Notes: generated by a model not told the origin, from the sequence alone. A DNA stretch of 64,000 bases from CAIMUX01 sp964473865 (GCA_964473865.1 CAYYQN010000022.1:1-64000); one strand, 5' to 3'; shown: positions 42,538 through 53,209, counted from the stretch's first letter. Numbers and translations are program-made.

Positions 42538-42900
42538 ATGCCAGGTGGAGATCGAACCGGACCTTGGGGAGAGGGACCGCGCACTGGGCGGGCGCAGGGA
42601 TTCTGCGCGGGAACCGGAATGCCCGGATCCGAGGCGGCGCCGCGCGGATGGGGGCGCGGCGGTGGACGGCGACGGCGGAACTGCCTCCGCGCAACCGGCC
42701 GGCCCGGCTGGTCGCGCTTCGACGCCGCACCGCCGGCCGATGGCGGGACCGGTTCGTCCAGGGCGTTCCTGGCGGAGAGGGCACGGCGTCTGGGTGAAGA
42801 GCTGGCGGAGATACAGACGCGCTTGAGCGAGCTCGAGGCTGCCGATCGCTCCCGGTCCGACATCGGGCCCGAGGGCGGGAACACCGGGGGAACGGCGTGA
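42538..42900 (+). CDS. DUF5320 family small protein
   Basis: 120 residues. The N-terminus MPGGDRTGPWGEGPRTGRAQG followed by FCAGTGMPG matches the DUF5320 signature. The middle is Gly/Arg-rich and the C-terminus a short coiled coil (AERARRLGEELAEIQTRLSEL). DUF5320 genes typically accompany NifX/MinD-ferredoxin genes. Function unknown. The stop overlaps the next gene's GTG start. Confidence 0.85.
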   Translation: MPGGDRTGPWGEGPRTGRAQGFCAGTGMPGSEAAPRGWGRGGGRRRRNCLRATGRPGWSRFDAAPPADGGTGSSRAFLAERARRLGEELAEIQTRLSELEAADRSRSDIGPEGGNTGGTA

Positions 42901-43259
42901 AGATCGCATTCACCACCTCCGGACAGACCCTGCAGGCGCCGCTCGATCGGCGGTTCGGCCGGGCGCCTTGCTTCCTCCTCTACGACCCGAACCACGACGT
43001 CACCGAGATCCTCGACAACCAAAGCAGCCGGGAGGCGGCCCAGGGCGCCGGGATCCAGGCGGCGGAGGCGGTCGTACGCGCCGGGGCCACGGCGGTTGTG
43101 ACCGGGCACTGCGGACCGAAGGCGTTCCGGGTCCTGAGGGCGGCCGGCGTCGAGGTCTACACCTCCGACGCCGGCACCGTCGCCGCGGCCCTCGAGGAGT
43201 TCCGCGCCGGGCGTCTGCGCCGCGCTGAGTCGGCCGACGTGGAAGGGCACTGGGCATAG
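42897..43259 (+). CDS. NifX/NifB-like cluster-binding protein
   Basis: 120 residues, a single FeMo-cofactor-binding-like domain: MKIAFTTSGQTLQAPLDRRFGRAP, ... AGATAVVTGHCGPKAFRVLRAAGVEV. The GTG start overlaps the preceding TGA (GTGA), and it is co-directional with the ATPase genes that follow. It is probably a carrier or sensor for a metal cluster. Confidence 0.9.
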   Translation: MKIAFTTSGQTLQAPLDRRFGRAPCFLLYDPNHDVTEILDNQSSREAAQGAGIQAAEAVVRAGATAVVTGHCGPKAFRVLRAAGVEVYTSDAGTVAAALEEFRAGRLRRAESADVEGHWA

Positions 43260-43321
43260 ATGCTGCTTCTGGCTGATCGACGGGCCGTCCGAGAACGGAA
43301 CCAGGAGCGGAGGATTCCGTC

Positions 43322-44224
43322 GTGATCGTCGCCGTCGCTTCAGGCAAGGGCGGGACCGGGAAGACGACCGTGGCGGTGAATCTCGCGGTAGTTGCCGGCC
43401 GAACGGCAGAGCTTCTCGACTGCGATGTGGAAGAGCCGAACGACCACCTCTTCTTCCGGGGAACGCCGCGCCTTTTGGAGTCGGTCTCGATCCCGGTGCC
43501 GGAGATTGACTCGGAACGGTGCAACGGCTGCGGCGCGTGCAGCCGCTTCTGCGCCTTCCGCGCCATCGTCGGGTTGAAGGAGGCCCCGTTTGTCTTCGCC
43601 GAGTTGTGTCATGGGTGCGGCGGCTGCCTCATGGCCTGTCCGCAGCACGCCATCCGGGAGACCGCGCGACGGATCGGGGTCGTCGAGTCGATCGCCTCGC
43701 GCGGTCCCACGTTGATCCACGGCCGCCTCGACGTGGGGGTGCCGACCGCTCCTCCGTTGATCCGGCGAGTGAAGGCGCATGGGCGGGCGAGCGGTCTCGT
43801 CATCCGCGACACGCCCCCCGGGGCTTCCTGCCCCGTCGTGTCGGCCATGAAGGGGGTCAACTTCGTCCTGCTCGTGGCGGAGCCGACGCCGTTCGGTCTC
43901 CATGACCTGCAGCTGATCGTCGATCTGGTGCGGACGCTCGGACTTCCGTTCGGCGTCCTGGTCAATCGGGCCGGGATCGGAGACGATCGCGTGCAGGCTT
44001 ACTGCGACCAGGAGCAGATCCCGATCCTCCTGGAGATCCCGGAGGACCGGCGGATCGCGACGGCCTGTTCTCGAGGAGAGGTGGTGGTCGACGTGCTGCC
44101 TGAGTATCGCGCCGTTTTCGAGGATCTTCGAAGCCAGGTGGTGGAGCGGGCGGCGGCGGAAGGGGCGGCCGGCTCGGGTTCGGTGAGCGGGGACGCAAGT
44201 CGAGCCGACGGGACGGAGCGATGA
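43322..44224 (+). CDS. MinD-superfamily P-loop ATPase with inserted ferredoxin domain (1)
   Basis: 300 residues. The deviant Walker A motif is SGKGGTGKTTVAVNLA. An inserted dicluster ferredoxin domain has Cys motifs CNGCGACSRFC and CHGCGGCLMACP, which should hold two [4Fe-4S] clusters. Typical members work as ATP-driven electron or cluster-transfer proteins. Start GTG. Its C-terminal stop overlaps the next gene's ATG (ATGA). Same operon as the NifX-like genes. Confidence 0.94.
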   Translation: MIVAVASGKGGTGKTTVAVNLAVVAGRTAELLDCDVEEPNDHLFFRGTPRLLESVSIPVPEIDSERCNGCGACSRFCAFRAIVGLKEAPFVFAELCHGCGGCLMACPQHAIRETARRIGVVESIASRGPTLIHGRLDVGVPTAPPLIRRVKAHGRASGLVIRDTPPGASCPVVSAMKGVNFVLLVAEPTPFGLHDLQLIVDLVRTLGLPFGVLVNRAGIGDDRVQAYCDQEQIPILLEIPEDRRIATACSRGEVVVDVLPEYRAVFEDLRSQVVERAAAEGAAGSGSVSGDASRADGTER

Positions 44225-45207
44225 GTCCGACGAGCTTCGGAGGCGCCGGCGCGAAGGTCGAGGTGATGAAGGAACTGGTCGTCATCAGCGGTAAAGGGGG
44301 GACCGGCAAGACGAGCGTTGCGGCGTCGCTCGCCGTGCTGGCCGAGCGACCGGTGATCGCCGACTGCGACACCGACGCGGCGGATCTGCATCTCGTCCTG
44401 GCCCCGCAGGTTCGCGAACAGCATGAGTTCCGCAGCGGACGCGAAGCGTGGATCCGCCCGGAGGCGTGCCAGCGGTGCGGTGCCTGCGCCGAAGTGTGCC
44501 GGTATGGCGCCATCGTACCGGACGGTTCCCAGAGGAGTCCGGCACTCCCGAGCGGCACGACGTCGCCGGACCAGCTCTTCACCGCGTTCCGCTACCGGGT
44601 CGACCCATTCTCCTGCGAGGGTTGTGGGGTCTGCGGTCTGGCCTGTCCGACCCACGCCATCGAGATGCAGGCGCGCGTCTGCGGCCAGTGGATGGTCTCG
44701 GACACGCGGTGCGGACCGATGGTGTATGCCCGCCTCGGGGTCGGCGGGGAGAACTCCGGCAAGCTGGTCGCCATCGTCCGCCGGGAGGCCCGCCGGATCG
44801 CCGAGGAGACGGGGCGCGAGACCATCATCGTCGACGGCCCGCCGGGGCTGGGCTGCCCAGTGATCGCCTCGATCGGCGGGGCCTCGCGCGTGCTGGTAGT
44901 GACCGAGCCAACGGTGTCGGGAGCCCATGATCTCGAGCGCGTCCTCTTGCTCGCCCGGCACTTCGAGGTGCCGGCGGCGGTCTGCGTGAACCGGTGGGAC
45001 CTGAACGAGGAGATGACTGAGCGGGTTGAAGCGGAAGCACGGCGGGCGGGTGCGCAGGTGGTCGGCCGGATCCGCTATGACCGATCGGTGCCGCGGGCCC
45101 AGCTGCAGGCGCGGGCGGTGACGGAACTCGACTCGCCAGCCGCGGCAGACGTGCGCAGGGTATGGGAGGACCTGAACGGCGGGGCCGCGGGACCACTCCA
45201 ACCCTGA
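44221..45207 (+). CDS. MinD-superfamily P-loop ATPase with inserted ferredoxin domain (2)
   Basis: 328 residues, paralogous to its neighbour. Walker A SGKGGTGKTSVAASLA; ferredoxin Cys motifs CQRCGACAEVC and CEGCGVCGLACP separated by a longer loop. The two ATPases very likely act together as a heterodimer. The ATG at 44221 overlaps the previous stop. A second ATG at 44266 (MKELVVISG) is also possible. A dispersed-repeat copy and a hairpin follow. Confidence 0.94.
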   Translation: MSPTSFGGAGAKVEVMKELVVISGKGGTGKTSVAASLAVLAERPVIADCDTDAADLHLVLAPQVREQHEFRSGREAWIRPEACQRCGACAEVCRYGAIVPDGSQRSPALPSGTTSPDQLFTAFRYRVDPFSCEGCGVCGLACPTHAIEMQARVCGQWMVSDTRCGPMVYARLGVGGENSGKLVAIVRREARRIAEETGRETIIVDGPPGLGCPVIASIGGASRVLVVTEPTVSGAHDLERVLLLARHFEVPAAVCVNRWDLNEEMTERVEAEARRAGAQVVGRIRYDRSVPRAQLQARAVTELDSPAAADVRRVWEDLNGGAAGPLQP

Positions 45208-45241
45208 TTCGGCTGTCCCCGCGAGCAAAGACGCGTCGGAG

Positions 45242-45294
45242 CGCCGCCCGATCGGTGCTCCGGCCTGGGTTGACCGGGTTCTTCTGCACCCTGC
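45242..45294 (-). repeat. Dispersed intergenic repeat, copy B
   Basis: On the minus strand it reads GCAGGGTGC, GAACCCGGTCAACC, GGCCGGAGCACCGATCGG, matching copy A with a few changes. It lies 35 bp after the second MinD-type gene, in inverse orientation to it. Confidence 0.75.
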
Positions 45295-45370
45295 TGGACT
45301 TCTCAGGGCGCCAGAGTGGTAGAGGAGGCCATCGGGAGGCACCGGGAGGTGGCAACCGGCCATGAAACCA

Positions 45371-45403
45371 GGCGGGAGCCGGACCAGAAGTCCAGCCCCC
45401 GCC
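45371..45403. terminator. Hairpin between convergent genes
   Basis: GGCGGGAGCCGGAC and GTCCAGCCCCCGCC pair over 14 positions (12 matched) with loop CAGAA, between the convergent MinD-type and barrel-protein genes. No T run. Confidence 0.5.
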
Positions 45404-45431
45404 CGCGGAGGTCTCAGGATCGGAACGGCGC

Positions 45432-45995
45432 CTAGTTGAAGTAGAAGTGGAATCCGACGTTCGAGAGGGAGAGCGCCTCGGACATGATCGAACTGGAGCT
45501 TTCGGAACCCTTGGTTCCCGGATCCACGGACTTGAAGATCAGGCCGTGGCCGGCGCCCAGGCTGAAACGCTTTCCGAACCAATGCTCGACGCCGAGGGTC
45601 CCGGAGACTCCAAGCTCGGTTGCGGAGACCCACTTCCGGTCGGCCGAGTCCCAGGCCGGTGTGGATCCGAACATGAAGCCCGGGCGGACGAAAAACCGAG
45701 TCGTCTCGTCGCCCACCAGCACGTAAGGGACACCGGCTTCCACGGTGAAGGAAGTCTTCTTCTCCGTCTTGACGACAGGCACTGTCCCGCTGTGGTCCGT
45801 GAACTCCATGTCCTGGTTCGCCAGACCGATGCCGAGGTCGACCGCCACCTTGTCGTTCACCCAGGCGCGTCCGCCAACCGGGGCATCCGCCCGGAAGTAG
45901 CCGAATCCGAGCTTCAACGCATCCGCGGCCGCGGCCGGAGTGGCCGACAAGGCCGTAACCGCCAGGGCCAGCACGATCAACAGAGTCTTCTGCAT
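45432..45995 (-). CDS. Outer-membrane beta-barrel protein
   Basis: 187 residues. Signal peptide MQKTLLIVLALAVTALSATPAAAA; the mature protein has alternating hydrophobic strands (LKLGFGYFRADAPV, KVAVDLGIGLANQDM, TSFTVEAGVPYVLVG, FFVRPGFMFG) and ends in an aromatic strand (VGFHFYFN), as in barrel proteins assembled by Bam. Similar in size to small OmpW/OmpX-type barrels, but no specific family is clear. Function unknown. It lies downstream of the GH38 gene on the same strand with a 195-bp gap. Confidence 0.82.
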   Translation of the reverse strand: MQKTLLIVLALAVTALSATPAAAADALKLGFGYFRADAPVGGRAWVNDKVAVDLGIGLANQDMEFTDHSGTVPVVKTEKKTSFTVEAGVPYVLVGDETTRFFVRPGFMFGSTPAWDSADRKWVSATELGVSGTLGVEHWFGKRFSLGAGHGLIFKSVDPGTKGSESSSSIMSEALSLSNVGFHFYFN

Positions 45996-46190
45996 GGTTC
46001 CTCTCCTCCTATACCAGCGCCTCTCGTCAACGTCGCCGCACCCGACGCGCGCGAGTCAGGGGCGCAGTTCGTCCTTCAGGGTTCGTCATCCGAAAGCCGT
46101 CTCCGTTGGGTGCTTCCCTGTCCCAACCCGGCTGCGTCTGCTCAACCACGTTTCGATGCGGATCACGCTCCGAACGATTGGCGCTCGAGG

Positions 46191-49100
46191 CTACGGCCTG
46201 TAGCGCACCCTTCCCACCAATCTCACCTTCGCCTCCATCCCCACCCGCGCCGCAAACGAGTCCGAGCCGTCGGCCGACGAGGTGATGAGGTATCGCCAGC
46301 GCAGCTCTCCGCCCTCGCTGGCCCGGAAGTTCGTCGTCCAGTAGTTGTTCAGCACCCAGGAGAAGACGTGCGGCGCGGCCGGGATTGCGATACGCGCGAA
46401 CTGGCCGAGATTGAGCCCTCCCAGCTGCACCAGCGGCGTCTCGGGCGAACAGAGGATCGTCTGCCCCGCCGCCGGGCGCGCCGCCACGAACCCCTGGACG
46501 CCGACCCAGTCGCTGGCGCTCCCGGGAAGCTGATCCAATCCCGGCCGCACCGCGCCGCCCTGGCTCTCCCACGACAACGTCGCGTCAGCCGGGCCGAACG
46601 GGAACGCCACATAGACCGCCTCGGGATCGGTCACTGGGAGCTTCCGCAGGGCGTAACGAAGCTCGATGAGCTTCGCGGTCTTGTACAGCCGGACTTCGCA
46701 GGTGACGCCATGCGCATCCGCGCAGCCGGGCACTTGCGCGCGCAGGCGCACGCTCTGCCAGACCGGCCCGTCACCCACCGCCTCAACGGCGAGGCGTTCC
46801 CAACCGCTTCGCTCGACGGCGTCGAGTCGGAACCCTTCGAGCTGGTGCCGGTTGCCCAGCCGCTCGTGGATGAGGTGGCCCAGCGCCCACGGGCTCCCGG
46901 AGTCGACGAGATCCCGCTCCAGGCCGCGATCGACCAGGCGTACGACCCCGCCCCGCTCGGCATCGATCGCGATTTCGTAGAACGCGCCGCGGAGGGCGAC
47001 GCGATGAGGAAGCGCGGCCTCGATGGAGGCTCCCCCCGCAGTCGTTTCGGGATCGCTCGACGGTCCGCAGGCCGGCGGCGAGCCGTCCGCCGCGATCCGA
47101 TACGTCCGCCACCCCAGCGCCGGCAGGTCCGCTGCCCACACCGTCCAGTAGGTACCGTCCTCGCGACTCTCCCCCGCCTGCATCGGAAGCGGCCGGCTCT
47201 CGTCGTCCCACAGACATGCCGTCGACCCGCGCGGAAGCGAGCGATGGTCGATGTAGATCTCACACGGCCCCGAACGCGGCCAGTCGAGGGGGTTGAAGAC
47301 CGTGAGGTATGGGGCATCGGCGATGCTGGGAGCGCGGTGCTCCCGGATGTGCGCCGCCTCGGCGGTCGGCGCGGATGCGGCGACCGGGCCGGCGGGATTG
47401 GCGGGCGTGCCAGTTCCGCGCTCCCCCCGCCCTGGCTGCGCCTCTGACCGCCCCGGCGTATCCGGCCGCTCGCACGACGCCAGCCGCCCGAGCGCTTCCT
47501 CCCGGAGCAGGGCGCATTCCATCACCGCCTTCCAGGCGAACGCGGCCTTCTGGCCCCACTGCACCACGTTGTTGAGGCAGGTGGGGTCGCTGATGCTCTC
47601 CGCCGCCCCGAAGGTGTGCTCGGCGTAGAAGAGGAGATGCTCCCTCGCCTGCTCGACGCGCCGGAGTGTCGCTTCGGGAACTGCGCCGCCGCGCCGGCGA
47701 ACCATCTCCAGGAGCCCCTGCACGCCGAGGAGATCTCCCGCGCAGACGCGCGCGACCGCCGTCTCGCGCGGGGCCGAGCCGAACCCGTCCATCCACCAGT
47801 CCGGCCAGGCGCCGCGCAAGACCGGTATGTCATCGTGGCCGCCGAGCGCCAGCGGACCATCTTCGCCCCCACTCGGCAGCGTGTCGAGGAAGCCGCCGGC
47901 GGTATCGAGGCGAAGCTTTGGCCACTCGTACGTCTCGTTCCAGCGGCGGACCACCGTGCAGGCCGCGCGGGAGGGGGGCGAGTTGTCGGTAAAGAATCCG
48001 CCGAACTGCACGAGCAGGCGATCGCGGGCATACCCGCGCGCCTTGAGCTGATCCAAGTGCCGGAGCAGCGTGTCTCGGAAGCTGTCCGGATCCGAGCCTA
48101 AGAGCCCAAGCATGTTCCCGCGCATGTAGTGGTCGCCCGCATGCACGAGGAGCGCGTTTCCCGACCGCGACTCCCAGCGAAAAAGCGCAGGCAGCTCGAA
48201 CGGTTTGACCGCGCGGTGCGTATTCTGCGCCATGAGCATATAGTCCACGCCCTCCGCACAGAGCTGATCGACCAGGCACCAGGGAACGCCGTTGATGTCC
48301 GACTGCATCGCCGTGCGCACCGGGAGGCCGCGTTCCCGGAACTCGCGCAACGGCCCGAGCTGCGCCAGGGCGCCCGGCTCGTCCAGCAGGTCCGAGAGAT
48401 TCAGGAAGAGCGCCGTCACCTCGATTCGCCCTTCGCGCACCCGGCGGAGGAACCGTTCGACTTGCTCCTCGGGGCGCACCCGGAGGAATTCCCGCACCGC
48501 CCACGAAGTCTCGCAGGTCCAGCGGAACCGCGCCTCCGCGGGCAGATGATCGGTGGCATCGCAGTGGTCGAGCGCGGCATCGAGGAACCGCAGGTGATCC
48601 GCCAGGATCTCCGCCTGGGGGCGCGTGTAGCCGATATCGGTGTGGGTGTGCTGCACAAGGGAAACCGTCCAGCGGCGCGCCGGGCGGAGCGTGAAGCGTT
48701 CCTCGCGATCCGGTCCGTCGCCGAGGCGAATGACGGCGAGGAGTCCCGTTTCCTCCTCGACCTCCGGCAGCTCCACGGCGACTGGATTGTGGCCCGGTGA
48801 GAGGGAGACAGCGGCCGGCGCGAACGGTAGCGCGGTGGATCCCGCCGCGCCAGGAGGCCCAGGTGAGTCCGTCGGTTCCACACGTGAGGCCGTTGCCGCG
48901 AAGGCCGGGACGATCGCACTGCCGCACGTTGCGGCTGCCACCGGCTCGATCCTCACCGTGCCCTGCACCGGCGCGCCCACGTGCGTGAACTCGAAGAGCA
49001 CGGTGCGCCAGAGACGGCCATCACGGCGCGTGAGGAGATCAAGCGGGCGGATCAGACAACGCTCCGCCACCGCCGTTTCAAACGTCATGTACCAGGTGCG

Positions 49101-49589
49101 GCTGCCCGCCGACTCCCCCTTCACGCGCAAGACCTGGGGTTGCCCGGACCGCAGCAGCCTCCGGGAAACGGTGAGGACCGCGTACCCCATGAGGTCGTCG
49201 TACTTGTCGACCAGGGTCGCGCGAAACGTCAACTCCGCGCCATCGCGCCCGGTCACCGTCCAGCACCGCGGCTCCGTGGCGGTGGGGTTCGCAAAGGAGA
49301 GGAGCGGCGACCCGTTGAGCCAGAGTTCGAACGCATGCCGATCGGAGTTGACATCAATGCCGAATAGCCACAGGAAGGAGGCGCGGTCGGACACGTCCGG
49401 CAACGTCGGCAACGCCGCCGTCTCCCACTCGATATCCTGCGTGCCCTCCAGCGAGCGGACGAGGAGCGAGTGGTCTACGTCCGGATCGGGCGAGTGGTAG
49501 GCAAGTCTCTCCCCCCGGATGGACCGCGCGTACCCCTGGAAGAAGGAAGACGGCCAGGCGGCCGCCGCGGAGTCACCAGTTGCTGCCAT
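46191..49589 (-). CDS. Glycoside hydrolase family 38-like (alpha-mannosidase-type) enzyme
   Basis: 1132 residues. The catalytic N-terminal domain has the metal-binding HTHTDIGYT motif (around residue 335) and SDINGVPW, where the Asp is the likely nucleophile, plus further GH38-like signatures (FRWTCETSW, GQKAAFAWKAVME). The C-terminal half is beta-rich. An Ala/Pro/Arg-rich insert (PGRSEAQPGRGERGTG) breaks the middle. No signal peptide is seen, so a cytoplasmic enzyme is likely. I start at the ATG at 49589; an in-frame TTG nine codons upstream is a weaker choice. The true sugar substrate is uncertain since several related lyase-like families share these motifs. Confidence 0.78.
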   Translation of the reverse strand: MAATGDSAAAAWPSSFFQGYARSIRGERLAYHSPDPDVDHSLLVRSLEGTQDIEWETAALPTLPDVSDRASFLWLFGIDVNSDRHAFELWLNGSPLLSFANPTATEPRCWTVTGRDGAELTFRATLVDKYDDLMGYAVLTVSRRLLRSGQPQVLRVKGESAGSRTWYMTFETAVAERCLIRPLDLLTRRDGRLWRTVLFEFTHVGAPVQGTVRIEPVAAATCGSAIVPAFAATASRVEPTDSPGPPGAAGSTALPFAPAAVSLSPGHNPVAVELPEVEEETGLLAVIRLGDGPDREERFTLRPARRWTVSLVQHTHTDIGYTRPQAEILADHLRFLDAALDHCDATDHLPAEARFRWTCETSWAVREFLRVRPEEQVERFLRRVREGRIEVTALFLNLSDLLDEPGALAQLGPLREFRERGLPVRTAMQSDINGVPWCLVDQLCAEGVDYMLMAQNTHRAVKPFELPALFRWESRSGNALLVHAGDHYMRGNMLGLLGSDPDSFRDTLLRHLDQLKARGYARDRLLVQFGGFFTDNSPPSRAACTVVRRWNETYEWPKLRLDTAGGFLDTLPSGGEDGPLALGGHDDIPVLRGAWPDWWMDGFGSAPRETAVARVCAGDLLGVQGLLEMVRRRGGAVPEATLRRVEQAREHLLFYAEHTFGAAESISDPTCLNNVVQWGQKAAFAWKAVMECALLREEALGRLASCERPDTPGRSEAQPGRGERGTGTPANPAGPVAASAPTAEAAHIREHRAPSIADAPYLTVFNPLDWPRSGPCEIYIDHRSLPRGSTACLWDDESRPLPMQAGESREDGTYWTVWAADLPALGWRTYRIAADGSPPACGPSSDPETTAGGASIEAALPHRVALRGAFYEIAIDAERGGVVRLVDRGLERDLVDSGSPWALGHLIHERLGNRHQLEGFRLDAVERSGWERLAVEAVGDGPVWQSVRLRAQVPGCADAHGVTCEVRLYKTAKLIELRYALRKLPVTDPEAVYVAFPFGPADATLSWESQGGAVRPGLDQLPGSASDWVGVQGFVAARPAAGQTILCSPETPLVQLGGLNLGQFARIAIPAAPHVFSWVLNNYWTTNFRASEGGELRWRYLITSSADGSDSFAARVGMEAKVRLVGRVRYRP

Positions 49590-49657
49590 GTGCCACCCCC
49601 CGCGCGCCGACGACAACCGGCGGCTCGCCGGGATCGTAACAAGCGGCCAAAGCCCCG

Positions 49658-50860
49658 CTACGCCCCGCTCTTCCCCCCCAACAGCTGCCGCGCGATCACG
49701 AGCCGCTGCATCTCCGAGGTCCCTTCGTAGATCTCCGTGATTCGGGCGTCCCGGTAGAGGCGCTCCACCGCGTATTCCTTGATGTACCCGTAGCCGCCGT
49801 GGATCTGCAGCGCCGTGGAGCAGACCTCGTTGGCAATTCGCGAGGCGTAGAGCTTGGCCATGGCCGCCTCCTTGGTATGGGGCAGACCCTGGTCCTTCAG
49901 CCAGGCCGCGCGGTGGACCAGCAGCCGGGCCGCATCGACCTTGACCTTCATGTCGGCGATCATGAACTGGATCGCCTGGAACGCCGACAACGGGCGCTCG
50001 AACTGCCGCCGCTCCTGCGCGTACTGCACGGCGGCGGACAGCGCGCCCTGCGCAATCCCGACCGCCTGCGCCCCCACGCCGATCCGGCCGTTGTCGAGGG
50101 ACATCATGGCGATCTTGAACCCTTCACCCTCCGCGCCCAGGCGTTGTCCCGCGTCGATCACGCAGTCGCGGAAAACCACTTCTGCGGTGTCGGAGGCTCG
50201 CAGGCCCATCTTGTCCTCAAGCTTGCCGGCGGAGATTCCCGGCGTTGTGCGCTCCACCAGGAATGCGGTGACGCCGCGGTGGGGCGCTTCCGCCACCTCC
50301 GCGGTCCGCCCCATCACCAAGAAGAGGTCGGCGATCGAGCCGTTGGTCACAAACGCCTTGGTCCCGTTCAGGCGATAGCTCGCCACGTCCGACAGCGAGG
50401 CCCCCGGAAGCAGCGGTCTTCCGTCTCTCCCCAGCCGCTCCACCTTCAGCCGCAGCCGGGCCGCATCCGAACCGGCCTCCGGCTCGGTGAGCGAGAACGC
50501 GCCGATCCACTCTCCGGCCAGACGCGGCAGGTAGTCCTGCTTCTGCCGGTCGGTCCCGAAGCGCAGGATCGGAAACGCGCTGACGGAGTTGTGTACCGAC
50601 AGGATGATCGCCACCGCCCCACAGACCCGGGAGATCTCCTCGATCACTCCGGCGTAGCAGGAGGTGGAGACGCGGGAGCCACCGTGTTCTTCCGGGATCA
50701 TGAGGCCGAAGAGCCCCATCTCCTGCATCTGGCGCACCACGGCGAGAGGCACTTCCCCCTCTTCGTCGAGCTGGCGAGCGATCGGCGAGAGCTCGGCCGC
50801 CACAAACTCCCGAACCGTGTCCAGGATCATCTGTTCCTCTTCCGAGAAACCGAGATTCAC
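49658..50860 (-). CDS. Acyl-CoA dehydrogenase
   Basis: FAD-dependent oxidation of acyl-CoA to trans-2-enoyl-CoA. 400 residues. FAD and substrate motifs: AFSLTEPEAGSDA, FVTNGSIADLF, and C-terminal ALQIHGGYGYIKEYAVER followed by the catalytic Glu in ITEIYEGTSEMQR. I start at the GTG at 50858-50860 with GGGAGGGG 3-5 nt upstream. Longer upstream frames have no family match. It is downstream of a second acyl-CoA dehydrogenase on the same strand and probably differs from it in chain-length preference. Confidence 0.95.
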   Translation of the reverse strand: MNLGFSEEEQMILDTVREFVAAELSPIARQLDEEGEVPLAVVRQMQEMGLFGLMIPEEHGGSRVSTSCYAGVIEEISRVCGAVAIILSVHNSVSAFPILRFGTDRQKQDYLPRLAGEWIGAFSLTEPEAGSDAARLRLKVERLGRDGRPLLPGASLSDVASYRLNGTKAFVTNGSIADLFLVMGRTAEVAEAPHRGVTAFLVERTTPGISAGKLEDKMGLRASDTAEVVFRDCVIDAGQRLGAEGEGFKIAMMSLDNGRIGVGAQAVGIAQGALSAAVQYAQERRQFERPLSAFQAIQFMIADMKVKVDAARLLVHRAAWLKDQGLPHTKEAAMAKLYASRIANEVCSTALQIHGGYGYIKEYAVERLYRDARITEIYEGTSEMQRLVIARQLLGGKSGA

Positions 50861-50991
50861 GTTCCCCTCCCTGCCCTGCGGGCGATCGCCCGGGCATGCC
50901 GATCCTTGTGCCGCCCCGTCTCTCCTACGTCTCTGGGGCGCGCGGTTCGCCCGGCACTGCGGTGGACGGCCGCGATGCTCACGGCATCCGG

Positions 50992-52137
<1,146 letters not shown>

Positions 52138-52256
52138 CGCCTCCTGGTCGGACGTGCGAAAACACCGCCCGCCGCCCGTTGGTATCCGATTGCGGGTTCA
52201 GCCCCGCGGCCCGCCGGTCTCCGATCGCGGTTCGATTCGGCGCCTCCGTTGGCGTC

Positions 52257-53114
52257 TCACTCCGTGTAGTCGTAGAACCCCTTCCCCGTCTTGCGGCCCA
52301 GGTGCCCGGCCTGGACCATCCGCCGGAGCAACGGGCAGGGGCGGTACTTGTCATCGCCCAGGCCTCGGTGCAGCACCTCCATGATGTGGAGGCAGACGTC
52401 CAGCCCGATGAAGTCGGCCAGGGTGAGAGGTCCCATCGGGTGATTCATCCCCAGCTTCATCACGGTGTCGATGTCCTCGCGCGAGGCGACCCCCTCCATG
52501 AGGCAGAAGACCGACTCATTGATCATCGGCATCAGGATCCGGTTGGCGACAAAGCCCGGGTAGTCCTCTACCGTGACCGGAGTCTTGCCGAGTTCGTGGG
52601 CCAGCTTCTCCACTGCCCCCGCCGTCTCATCCGACGTGGCGTGCCCCCGGATGATCTCCACCAGCGTCATCACCGGGACCGGATTCATGAAGTGCATCCC
52701 GATCACCCGGTCGGGCCGCCGGGTCACCGCCGCCAGTTCCGTGATCGGGATCGACGAGGTGTTGGAGGCGAGAATGCAGTCGATTCCGGTGGACCCATCG
52801 AGCGCGCGGAACAGCTCCTTCTTCAGGTCCGCGTCCTCAGGCACCGCCTCGATGACCACCTGGGCCTCGCGGAGCGGCTCCGGCTTGGTGGTGCGGCTGA
52901 CCCGCTCGAGGATGACCGGCACCTGCTCCGCCCCGAGGACCCCCTTCTTGACCAGCCGCTCCAGGCTCTTCTGGATCGTGGCGGCGGCCCGATCCAGCGC
53001 TTCCGGACTGGTGTCCATCATCACCACCGGATACCCGGCCTGGGCCAGCACCTGGGCAATGCCGTTGCCCATCGTCCCGCTGCCCACCACCCCGATGCGA
53101 CGGTGCTTGTCCAT
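52257..53114 (-). CDS. 3-Hydroxyacyl-CoA (3-hydroxybutyryl-CoA) dehydrogenase
   Basis: 285 residues. The N-terminal Rossmann motif GVVGSGTMGNGIAQ binds NAD. Other signatures: SNTSSIPITELA, GMHFMNPVPVMTLVEI with the catalytic His, and DYPGFVANRILMPMINE. I start at the ATG at 53112-53114 (MDKHRR). An ATG 12 nt upstream directly abuts the GAGGAGG ribosome site and is therefore unlikely. Works between the hydratase and the thiolase; adjacent to thiolase on the same strand. Confidence 0.95.
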   Translation of the reverse strand: MDKHRRIGVVGSGTMGNGIAQVLAQAGYPVVMMDTSPEALDRAAATIQKSLERLVKKGVLGAEQVPVILERVSRTTKPEPLREAQVVIEAVPEDADLKKELFRALDGSTGIDCILASNTSSIPITELAAVTRRPDRVIGMHFMNPVPVMTLVEIIRGHATSDETAGAVEKLAHELGKTPVTVEDYPGFVANRILMPMINESVFCLMEGVASREDIDTVMKLGMNHPMGPLTLADFIGLDVCLHIMEVLHRGLGDDKYRPCPLLRRMVQAGHLGRKTGKGFYDYTE

Positions 53115-53209
53115 GTCTGCCTGCATCCTCCTCTGGAACGTCTCTCCGCGATCCCGGGTCCCGCCCGGACCGGCCCGAGCGGAGACGTCCGATCTGCGCA
53201 CCTGGTTGA

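Noticed and set aside
49590..49616. TTG start of the GH38-like gene
   Set aside because: ATG nine codons later is the commoner start; no ribosome site favours the TTG.
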